Of a stretch of DNA of 64,000 nucleotides, positions 40,101 to 52,100 are shown piece after piece. Every line of letters begins with the position of its first letter. Within the stretch, counting starts at the first letter, position 1. This stretch comes from Megascapheus bottae (lineage: Eukaryota > Chordata > Mammalia > Rodentia > Geomyidae): positions 620,001-684,000 of the forward strand of contig JANJXV010000190.1 of NCBI GenBank assembly GCA_024803745.1, read 5' to 3'. The notes beneath the pieces are model-generated. The model did not search any database and had not been told where the DNA came from. It worked only from the letters and a program-made list of their open reading frames with translations. The position numbers and the translations under genes are program-made.

Positions 40101-43100
40101 CTCAGGGGATCCTCACAGATCAGAACACAGTCAGAGGGTCCTCACAAGTCATTATACACTCAGGGGATCCTCACAGATCAGAACACAGTCAGAGGATCCT
40201 CACAAGTCATTATACACTCAGGGGATCCTCACAGATCAGAACACAGTCAGAGGGTCCTCACAAGTCATTATACACTCAGGGGATCCTCACAGATCAGAAC
40301 ACAGTCAGAGGGTCCTCACAAGTCATTATACACTCAGGGGATCCTCACAGATCAGAACACAGTCAGAGGGTCCTCACAAGTCATTATACACTCAGGGGAT
40401 CCTCACAGATCAGAACACAGTCAGAGGATCCTCACAAGTCATTATACACTCAGGGGATCCTCACAGATCAGAACACAGTCAGAGGATCCTCACAAGTCAT
40501 TATACACTCAGGGGATCCTCACAAATCAGAACACAGTCAGAGGGTCCTCACAAGTCATTATACACTCAGGGGATCCTCACAAATCAGAACACAGTCAGAG
40601 GGTCCTCACAAGTCATTATACACTCAGGGGATCCTCACAGATCAGAACACAGTCAGAGGGTCCTCACAAGTCAGGACACATTCAGGGGGTCCTCACAAGT
40701 CAGAGCACACTCGGGGGGGGGGGTACTCACAGTCTGCCGTGTATTCCACCTGGGAGGGCTGTGTGGATGCTCCCTCTGGGGTGTGTGGGGTAGGGGCAGA
40801 GCTGTCAGCCTGTGCTTTTCGGACCAGGGCTGCTAGGGGATGATCTGGATCCACCACCTTTAATGGCTAGGGAAAGAGAAGACAGTGCTCTGAACCACAT
40901 AAAACTCCCCCATTGAAAAACACTCACCTTCATAGTGCTTAGAATCACAGGAAGGGGAGGGCATCAGAACTAGACTGCTACTCATAAGAGCATGACTGTT
41001 CAAGCCAACTTGAAACTCTGTCCTTCCTCAAAGGAACTGCTATTTCTAGAGACTAGTTTTTATCCTCCACTCAATCAAGAATCATTCCCTGCAGGGATCA
41101 GCCACACTTATGGCTGCTAAAGAGTTCGTTTAAATCTCACAGACTTCTGTTTTTTTGTTTTTCTGTGTTTTTTTTGGGGGGGAGGGTCGGTCCTGGGGCT
41201 TGAACTCTGGTGGGCACTGGTCCCTGAGCTCTTCAGCTCAAGGCTACCACCCTATCCCTTGAGCCACAGTGCCACTTCAGGTTTTCTGGTGTTAACTGGA
41301 GATAAGAATCTTATGAATTTTAGTGCCTGGGCTGGCTTTCAACAGCAATCCTCTCATCTCAGTCTCCTGAGTAGCTAGGGTTACAAGTGTGAGGTGAATC
41401 ACTGTGCCAGGGTGGACTTCTGCTTTTTATATCACAGATGGTGGATTTCTTCCTAAGGATGAGGGGAGAGTCAGAAGCAAAAACATCTCTTTAAGAGGCT
41501 GGAGACATGGCTCAACTGGTAGAATACCTGCTTAGGAAGCATGGGGCCCCGAGTTATATCCCCAGTACAACTAGAATAGAAAACATATACACGTATACAC
41601 ACCAAACCACACTTATTTAAGACGGTCTCTGGGGATAACAAATGACCAAGCAGATGTTCTGAATACCCCCCAAAAGCACAAATCCTGCAATGAAATCTAC
41701 ATGGCAAAACAACTTTATGAACACTCCGCTTATTCTAAGTATCCTAGAAAGATATACACAAATCAACAAGGAGACAAAGACCTTCATCAGTTCCTCAAGG
41801 CGGCTGCTCTTCTTGGAGGCAAAGAGAGATGGGTGCAGGTAACTGCCATCTTCCTCATCATCCTCGTCCTCATTGTCAGAGTTTGGACCTGACTCTGAAA
41901 GAAGAAACCCGTACACTTAACATCATACTCACAAAAACGGTGCAGAATATTCCTTACTCCTTAAGTTATGCAGAAAACAAGACCAAGAAGTCAGGAGTTT
42001 GGCCTAGTGGTAGAGTGCTTGCCTAGCATGCATGAAACCCTGGTTCCATTCTCAGTACCACATACGCAGAGCCCTGAGAAAGCCCAAATACAGTGTTCAG
42101 ACCCTGAGTTCAAGCCCCAAGAAAGACCGAGAGGAAAGGAGGTGTGACCTTCAACCACTTCAGCTCCCCTAAAGGAACCCTAGTCCACAGACACTGAAAT
42201 AGGTTGCTGGGTGCAAGTGGTGCAGGCATGTAATCCTAGCTACTCAGGAGGCTGCAACATGAGGATGAGGGTCTGAAGCTAGCCTGGACAAAAAACAAAA
42301 CAAAAAACACAACTGTGAGACTCCATCTCCAAAACAACCAGCAAAAAAACTACCAAGAAATAATTCAAATGGCAGAAAACTAGCTGAGTGAACAAGCCAG
42401 CCAAATAAAGTGTGTCCCGATTTCAAACCAAAAAAAAATAAATAAAAGGGCAAAAACCTTACTGACTCATGAAAAGTAAAATCAACCCAAAATGGGGGAC
42501 AGAAACTCTACAGCAAAGCTGGAGAAAATAAAATCTGCAGTAAGATTTATATAACTGAGCTGGGTATAGCTCAGAGGCAGAGTGTTCACTTAGCATGGAT
42601 TCTACCCCTAGCCCCAGGGTATGTGTATGAATATATACAGCTGAAGCAAAATCCCTGATTTCAGCTGAAGAGAACAAGATTCAAGGTAACATACATACAG
42701 GAAGAGGCTTGAGCAAGTATAACGAACCATGTTCATTTCTGTGGACATGTACAATTTAACTTTATGGCCCCCTAACAATGGTGCAAGCAAACACATTTGT
42801 AGATTAACACTCCCTGCTTCCTCTATGAAATGTTAAACAGCTGAAATGAAAAGGAAAATGCCCAGCCTAGCTAATCATATCAGGATGGTATCGATATTTA
42901 ATTATATTTCACCCATCTGTGAAATATTAACTGAAAATTCAATATGGTACACCAGCAGGGTTAATTATCAAGCCCTGTCATAGGATTTCACAAACACTAA
43001 GATTTCTAGTCTAGATTTCAACTCTGTAGCTCTAAAAATGAAGATCTCCACATTTTCCATACTTCCTTCCCCGACCCCAGGCCAAAGTCTGAATGGGATA

Positions 43101-46100
43101 GAATAGGTCATGTACTTTTTTTCTCTTCGTTCTTGTTTTCGGCCAGCACTGTGTATCGTCCTTCTTTCATAGCTTTCTGGATGAATTTGTAGTAGGGGTT
43201 GAGGTAGTGATCAAAGCGGAGGAAGTCGAACTGTGAGTTTCGTGCCTGCTTGGCCTTCAGCATTATTTCAAACTGTGCTCCCTGTTTGCATACAAAATTG
43301 GCTGTGCGCTCAATGATGGCATGCATTTTGGCTGTTGGTGGCTGCGAGAAAACATACACATTCAGGTGATCATTTTGTCTTCTTTTTCCACTCATCACAT
43401 GACATACTTAAAACTTAGAAATATTCCGGTCTTTATGGCTCATTTCAAGACTGAATGACATTTCTGCTAAAGAACCCAGGCCTAGTGTTATCCCTGTAAT
43501 ATATCACCCGTTCCAGGTCTAGTGCTATCCTGTAATATATCACCCGTTCCAGGTCTAGTGCTGTCCTGTAATATATCACCCGTTCCAAGTCTAGTGCTGT
43601 CCTGTAATATATCACCCGTTCCAGGTCTAGTGCTATCCTGTAATATATCACCTGTTCCAGGTCTAGTGCTATCCTGTAATATATCAACTGTTCCAGGTCT
43701 AGTGCTATCCTGTAATATATCACCCGTTCCAGGTCTAGTGCTATCCTGTAATATATCACCCGTTCCAGGTCTAGTGCTGTCCTGTAATATATCACCCGTT
43801 CCAGGTCTAGTGCTGTCCTGTAATATATCATCTGTTCCAGGTCTAGTGCTGTCCTTGTAATGTATCACCCGTTCCAGGTCTAGTGCTATCCTGTAATATA
43901 TCACCCGTTCCAGGTCTAGTGCTATCCTGTAATATATCTCCTGTTCCAGGTCTAGTGCTGTCCTGTAATATATCACCCGTTCCAAGTCTAGTGCTGTCCT
44001 GTAATATATCACCTGTTCCAGGTCTAGTGCTATCCTGTAATATATCACCTATTCCAGGTCTAGTGTTATCCTGTAATATATCACCTATTCCAGGTCTAGT
44101 GCTGTCCTGTAATATATCACCTATTCCAGGTCTAGTGCTGTCCTTGTAATGTATCACCCGTTCCAGGTCTAGTGCTATCCTGTAATATATCACCCGTTCC
44201 AGGTCTAGTGCTGTCCTGTAATATATCACCCGTTCCAAGTCTAGTGCTGTCCTGTAATATATCACCCGTTCCAGGTCTAGTGCTGTCCTGTAATATATCA
44301 CCCGTTCCAGGTCTAGTGCTGTCCTGTAATATATCAACTGTTCCAGGTCTAGTGCTGTCCTGTAATATATCACCCGTTCCAGGTCTAGTGCTATCCTGTA
44401 ATATATCACCCGTTCCAGGTCTAGTGCTGTCCTGTAATATATCACCCGTTCCAGGTCTAGTGCTGTCCTGTAATATATCACCCGTTCCAGGTCTAGTGCT
44501 GTCCTGTAATATATCAACTGTTCCAGGTCTAGTGCTGTCCTGTAATATATCACCCGTTCCAGGTCTAGTGCTATCCTGTAATATATCACCCGTTCCAAGT
44601 CTAGTGCTGTCCTGTAATATATCACCTGTTCTAGGTCTAGTGCTATCCTGTAATATATCACCTATTCCAGGTCTAGTGTTATCCTGTAATATATCACCTA
44701 TTCCAGGTCTAGTGCTGTCCTTGTAATGTATCACCCGTTCCAGGTCTAGTGCTATCCTGTAATGTATCACCCGTTCCAGGTCTAGTGCTGTCCTGTAATA
44801 TATCACCTATTCCAGGTCTAGTGCTATCCTGTAATATATCACCCGTTCCAGGTCTAGTGCTGTCCCTGTAATATATCACCTATTCCAGGTCTAGTGCTGT
44901 CCTGTAATATATCACCTATTCCAGGTCTAGTGCTGTCCCTGTAATGTATCACCCGTTCCAGGTCTAGTGCTATCCTGTAATATATCACCCGTTCCAGGTC
45001 TAGTGCTGTCCCTGTAATATATCACCTATTCCAGGTCTAGTGCTGTCCTGTAATATATCACCCGTTCCAGGTCTAGTGCTGTCCCTGTAATGTATCACCC
45101 GTTCCAGGTCTAGTGCTATCCTGTAATATATCACCTGTTCCAGGTCTAGTGCTGTCCTGTAATATATCACCCGTTCCAGGTCTAGTGCTATCCCTGTAAT
45201 GTATCACCCGTTCCAGGTCTAGTGTTATCCTGTAATATATCACCTGTTCCAGGTCTAGTGCTATCCTGTAATATATCATCTGTTCCAGGTCTAGTGCTAT
45301 CCTGTAATATATCACCCGTTCCAGGTCTAGTGCTATCCTGTAATATATCACCCGTTCCAGGTCTAGTGCTGTCCTTGTAATGTATCACCCGTTCTAGGTC
45401 TAGTGCTGTCCTGTAATATATCACCTGTTCCAGGTCTAGTGCTGCCCCTTAATGTATCACCCGTTCCAGGTCTAGTGCTGTCCCTGTAATGTATCACCCG
45501 TTCCAGGTCTAGTGTTATCCTGTAATATATCACCTGTTCCAGGTCTAGTGCTATCCTGTAATATATCACCTATTCCAGGTCTAGTGTTATCCTGTAATAT
45601 ATCACCCGTTCCAGGTCTAGTGCTGTCCCTGTAATGTATCACCCGTTCCAGGTCTAGTGCTATCCTGTAATATATCTCCTATTCCAGGTCTAGTGCTGTC
45701 CCTGTAATGTATCACCTGTTCCAGGTCTAGTGCTATCCTGTAATATATCACCTGTTCCAGGTCTAGTGCTATCCTGTAATATATCACCCGTTCCAGGTCT
45801 AGTGCTGTCCTTGTAATGTATCACCCGTTCCAGGTCTAGTGCTATCCTGTAATATATCACCCGTTCCAGGTCTAGTGCTGTCCCTGTAATGTATCACCCG
45901 TTCCAGGTCTAGTGCTGTCCCTGTAATGTATCACCCGTTCCAGGTCTAGTGCTATCCTGTAATATATCACCTATTCCAGGTCTAGTGCTGTCCTGTAATA
46001 TATCACTGTTCCAGGTCTAGTGCTATCCTGTAATGTATCACCTATTCCAGGTCTAGTGCTGTCCCTGTAATGTATCACCCGTTCCAGGTCTAGTGCTGCC

Positions 46101-49100
46101 CCTTAATGTATCACCCGTTCCAGGTCTAGTGCTATCCTGTAATATATCTCCTGTTCCAGGTCTAGTGCTGCCCCTTAATGTATCACCCGTTCCAGGTCTA
46201 GTGCTGTCCTGTAATATATCACCTATTCCAGGTCTAGTGCTGCCCCTTAATGTATCACCCGTTCCAGGTCTAGTGCTATCCTGTAATATATCTCCTATTC
46301 CAGGTCTAGTGCTGTCCTGTAATATATCACCCGTTCCAGGTCTAGTGCTGTCCCTGTAATGTATCACCCGTTCCAGGTCTAGTGCTGTCCTGTAATATAT
46401 CTCCTATTCCAGGTCTAGTGCTATCCTGTAATATATCACCCGTTCCAGGTCTAGTGCTATCCTGTAATGTATCACCCGTTCCAGGTCTAGTGCTGTCCCT
46501 GTAATGTATCACCCGTCCAGGTCTAGTGCTATCCTGTAATATATCACCTGTTCCAGGTCTAGTGCTGTCCCTGTAATGTATCACCTGTTCCAGGTCTAGT
46601 GCTATCCTGTAATATATCACCCGTTCCAGGTCTAGTGCTGTCCCTGTAATGTATCACCCGTTCCAGGTCTAGTGCTATCCTGTAATATATCACCTGTTCC
46701 AGGTCTAGTGCTGTCCCTGTAATGTATCACCCGTTCCTGGTACTCCCAGGCCTTACATCAATGGTAGGCCCCTGCACCTTAAACAGTGTGCAGAGGAGCT
46801 GACTTCCTGGGCACAGAGTCTACATTTTCTTCCCTCACTCAGACACAAGAATGGACTTCAGTGGGTTCCTGGATTTTATGTATACATATAGTTTTCTACT
46901 GGTACAGTATATTTCAACACTTCTCTGAGAAGCTCAACAGCCCATTGAACATCCAAACCAATCCAGAAGCCTACCACAAGCCTCTTACTCTTCAGCACTC
47001 ACCACCTTCACCGTGTCTACTTCGTGTAAAAGAATACAGGTAAGGCTCCATTTCAGTGCCATCCCTAGTTGAAAGCATCTCCTAAACGGCAGGCAGTCCA
47101 CGGGGTGGCCTGGGCAGAGCAGGTAGGAGGGGGAACTGCGGGCAGGGAGGCCTCTGACTGCAGACACTCAACTCCTACCTCTTGCTTCTGCTTTGGCTTG
47201 TGAGCTACTTCCACCACCTCAAGTGCTGACTACCTCCTGGTCACAAACAGAACTTGTTAGGTCAAAAGCTAGAAGCCACACATCTAAAAATACTTTTAGT
47301 ACCAACAAAGAGAACAACAGTAGGGAATTATGTGAGAATGAAACTAGAAATTACTCTCATTAAAAATGGGCAGTTAAGCATTGAAGATTCTTATTGTAAT
47401 TTCAGGGTCTCATCCTGAAATTACAAATGACTTAATTCTCTGACTTAATTTCTGAATAAATAATGTCCTACACGCTGGAAATGGGTAAATGTCTACAATA
47501 AAAGTTATTTAGACTCCCAAACAAATTAAGTTCCGTGTTAAAGGCTCACTGAGTATAGAAATATGGACCATGCTGTAGAATTTCATTGGCTTTGGCTAAG
47601 CAGGAAGGTTCATTTCTAAGCAGTACATTCCATAAACACACACAATGATTAACAATCAATTCAGAATAGTTACACTCTAGGGAAAACATGATCCCACCCA
47701 GTGCATGCTCTCTGTGAGCCAATCAACTTGTTGGTCTCACAGGTCTTGAGAGCAGGCCTAGTAAGGATCTAATAGGACTGCAGTCCTTAGTGTGCTACAT
47801 GTAGGTGATTTTACAAAGAAACAATGACTGCACAAAAGCAAAGTATCTATGAATATATTCCAAGATCTGCTACCAGGAAACATGAAATTAAAATATCTGG
47901 CTCTGACTTAGCTGGTAAAACACCAGCTCTGATCAATAGCAGCAACGACAGCAACAAAGCAGCATGAAACTTCAAGACCTGGAGTTTGATTTCTAGTACC
48001 AGGAGAGGAAAAAAAAAAAAATCTGACTTGAAAAACACCATACTTTGACTTTTTTGTTAAGCAGACCTTAGATAATTTCTCTTGCATTTGATGACATGAC
48101 TCTTATTCTACAGTGATATTTTAAGACACAGTTAAGAAGTAGGGGGCACAGCTCAGTGACAAAATGCATGCATGCACACACAGGACCTTGGGTTAGAAAG
48201 CGTGGGATGCAGCTCAATGAGAGAATTCATGTACACACATACACACAAGACCCTGTTTGACCTCCAGCATTCAAACCAAACCAAACTAAGTCCATAGGGG
48301 AGCATGCTTGTGCTATGACCAAGGCTGTCTGGTGATGCCTTTCTAGTCCAATCCTGTGTAGAAGCCCCTGAACTAAGTGCTGCTATCTCCCTGCTCTTGT
48401 GCTATGACCAAGGCTGTCTGGTGATGCCTTTCTAGTCCAATCCTGTGTAGAAGCCCCTGAACTAAGTGCTGCTATCTCCCTGCTCTTGTGCTATGACCAA
48501 GGCTGTCTGGTAATGCCTTTCTAGTCCAATCCTGTGTAGAAGCCCCTGAACTAAGTGCTGCTATCTCCCTGCTCTTGTGCTATGACCAAGGCTGTCTGGT
48601 GATGCCTTTCTAGTCCAATCCTGTGTAGAAGCCCCTGAACTAAGTGCTGCTATCTCCCTGCTCTTGCAAACTCTATCACCATGGCTTTAACCTCAAGGAA
48701 GAACATTTGAAAAAAGAAGCACTCTGGAAAACTCTGGACTCACATCTAGCAGGGTGAACAAGGAGTGACAGGAGAGGATATGAATAAAAACTTCCATGGT
48801 GGTTCACAGGCCTCTGGTCCTCCAAAAGGGGAGAAAGGAAATATTTGCTTTTTCCTCAAAGGGCCAAATAAGTGTCAGATTGTGTCACAACTCAAATATA
48901 CAAACAAAATTATAGAAATAGTAGCAAGAAATACTAGAATTTCTCTTTCCCATCTTTTGGGAATAGGAAAGGTCTTCCAAGTTGTCCTTAAAACCCTGCA
49001 GCCCTAAGGACAGGGGATACACAGTAACAGGACAAAGGATCCACAAGAGCAACATCAGACATGAGGCAGGGGCACATCAGCTTCGCTTCTCTTCCATCCC

Positions 49101-52100
49101 AGACAGGGCAACACAGCCTGAAAGCCACGGAGAAAACAAACTTGAACAACGTTCCACAAAACGGAACTTTGGGGGTTCAGAGCTCCACAGTCAGTCATTG
49201 GCTGGCACCTCAAGCCTGCTGTGGGTGGCTTCCAATCTCTCTACACCACATGACATGCTTAGAGGAAAAACGGGTCTCGACTTCCTATGGAACAGAATCA
49301 CATGCTCAAGGAGACCATAAATCGGTAGCAGAGGTGTCAGATCACCTGACAGAGCTTGAGTCTAGAAGGTCACTGGACCACTGGAAGAGCTGTGTGGGGG
49401 TGCAAAGGGGAGGAGAGCACTGAACAGGACGGGGGCAGAGCCTCCCAAGGTGCTATAATTTCATTGGGTCCAAGTTGGATTAAACCAAGGGCTCTTTCAA
49501 GTGCCTGCCTTAACCAGCCACGGAGGCAAGCCCTCTCCACTACGGCAGTGCCTGCCTGTGTGACCAGTTCAGCCATCCTCATGTCCCCTGAAAATACTTA
49601 ACACTGGTGACTACACTTGGACAACAGGAGATGGTGGAGAGGATGCACTTCTGACACTGCTAGAGAGGAAATGGAAGAGGCCAGCCAGACTTGCCCAGTT
49701 CGTAAGCAGGCTTCCTTCCGTATTTGCCTCTTCACTCAAGGTTGCCTCCAAAGACAGCCTCTGTCCTCCACGGAACAGCAAGTATTTGTACTTCAGACCT
49801 ATCCTTTATTAAACATTTTTTAGTTTGGCTAGGAATAGTCATTAAATACTGTAATAGGAATAAAACCAACAAAATCCCACTGTACCTTTGCACTGTATTT
49901 GTATAGAAATTTTAAAATGCTATAAAATTTTAGCATGACACATAATGAAGCAGATATGATTGTTAGGGCTTTATTTCAATGGACCACTCACATAAAACAG
50001 TCTATTTCTGAACATATAAGAAGACAATATATACCAATACGTGGAGCAGCATCAATAAAAGGCTTAGCACACAAAATTTCCAGATATTAGGAGTTTAAAT
50101 AAAGAAAATGAATCAAAGTTGGAAGCAAAGAATCAAATGTAAGTAATAATTACAAAACCCCACAGTTACGTGTGGAGTGACGGCACATACCTGCTACCCC
50201 CAGCAATGCAGGAGGGCTGCAGCACGGGCCGGCGCATGTAAAGTGAGACCCTAACCTGAAGACAGCTAGGGGCTGGAGGTCCAGCTGAATTGGTACAGTG
50301 CCTGCCTTGCACATACAAGGCCCTGAGTTCAGTCCCAGTAGGAGTGAGAAAGGGGAAGAGAGTATCTGAGGAGTAAAGTGAGAAGGGACTGAAAGGGCTA
50401 CTTTGGTATCTTTCCACATGGAAGCTAGGGTGGCAGCAGGCAGGGAGAGGAAGTATCAGACGCTGGGTGTATGAAATGCTTCTTTCTTGGCATCCACTGC
50501 CTACCCAGTGACTTGTGTAATGGACATCAACATGAACTCACTTGTAATCCAGGTACAACCAAGTCAAAGCAAAGCCCTGCTGCTGAGCATGAACACCTGA
50601 GATCCCCCCACCCACCCCGCACTGTGCACACAAACCACATACAAGGCAGCATAGCCCACAGCCTAGAGTACACAATTCCAATACATTCTCTGAAAAAGAA
50701 AAAAAAAAAATCTCAGCACCGGCTTTAATGCCTACTGTAAATCAGTAAGATGAACTCAAGATGAACTCAAGTTCAAGGCTGACAAAGAAGTTCCACACTG
50801 GCTGTCCTCACTGGCAGAAGAGTAGAGCAGACATGGACCCATGACAAATGAAACTGTCCAAAGAATATAAGGCAAAGATGTAGCGTCTCCCCCACTCAAA
50901 TCACAGCAGAAAGAGAATCGAGGCACATTGCCACAGACAGAGCAAGCACGGCCATGCTCATGTCCTCCACGGGGGGACAACACACACACCTGACTCTGAC
51001 ATGGTGATCCATGCTGGAAAAGTTACGTACCAAAAAGGGCCTGTGTGCTAGTCTAGTTATTTTGCTATGTTTCTGCCCTTACCCCCATCTCACCCCTTTT
51101 GTTGTTGCTGGTCTTAGGAACTGAACTCAGGGTCTGGGTGCTCTCCCTGAGCCTCTTTGTATCCAGGGGCTAGCCCTCAACCACTTGAGCCACAGAGCTA
51201 CTTCTGGCCTTTTCTGAGTAGTTTATTGGAGATGAATCTCACAGACTTTTCTGCCCGGGCTGGCTTTGAACCACGATCCTCAGATCTCAGCCTCCTGAGT
51301 AGCTAGGGTTACAGGCCTGAGCCCCGGCGCCTGGCTTATTTTTTTCCATCTTCCTTACAGAAAGAAAGTAATTGGAATATGATGATTCCCCCAATGACCT
51401 CTACAGTAGGAAGAGCCTAGCCAGCAGCTGAATGCATACTGCTCTCTCTCAAATGCCGCACCGGACAGCAAGAAATAGAAGCAATGACACAGAAGTGAGA
51501 AAAATAAATACACATACCAGTTCCACGTCAGATGGGACATTCAATCCTAAAGGGGCAATAAAAGGTTCTTCATTTTCTTCCAAATTTTCGGACTCAGATT
51601 TTTCTGTTAAAGCAAGCAAAACTTCTGAACAATGTTCACTAATACAACTTTCTGCTCTACCTCACTGCGTCTAACACCCATTTCACCCTCCCAGAGACAA
51701 GGGCGGCAAGACAGGAGGAATGTTTCCAGGGCTGGCTGAAGTCTGAGCTCCAGCCCTGTCACTTCCCAGGTCTGAGCAGTTTCTATCTCCTTCAATGCAG
51801 GGCGAGCTCTGCATTGCACGCCAGTGAGGTGAAAGTGAGCAAGCCAGCCAGCGAGCCAGTCCACATGACATCTCCATCAGAGCAGAACGCTTGCTACTCA
51901 GCAAGGACTTGATGGATATTTTGCTCTGCTCTCTGCTACTTTTACTTCTCTATCTAACTGGCTTTGCCAAGACCTCCTTCCAATTTGTTTTGTGGATTCC
52001 CGATAGCAGCAGGCATCACTGTGTGCGTGTGTGCATGTCTCCTGGGGCTTCTCTCTGAACTTTTTTGCTCAAGGCTACAGCTCCAGTTCTGGCCTTTTGA

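Larger units (their letters stand above)
46745..51517 (-). other. SFSWAP intron 4, part outside the 36-bp array
   Basis: Holds the 89-bp x 4 repeat, ID-like scraps at 47893-48275, a composite SINE at 50158 and a type B at 51098. 47280-47880 is AT-rich and repeat-free; 48700-49900 is unique with short open frames but no recognisable protein. Confidence 0.7.

Noticed and set aside
39127..40729. CRISPR-like array (29-nt repeat with 29-nt spacers)
   Set aside because: The would-be spacers are all the same sequence and are related to the repeats; this is a dimeric tandem repeat in a mammalian intron.
39095..40843. 582-codon open frame on the plus strand
   Set aside because: It is the 29/58-bp minisatellite, which lacks stop codons on the plus strand; 58 is not a multiple of three, so the peptide simply cycles through three frames of the same DNA. 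No promoter, splice evidence or family resemblance. It runs antisense over exon 7.
43445..46620. Several 90-270-codon frames with 12-residue repeats on both strands
   Set aside because: A 36-bp unit without stops in several frames produces these automatically; no start context, no flanking exons and inconsistent frames across the array.
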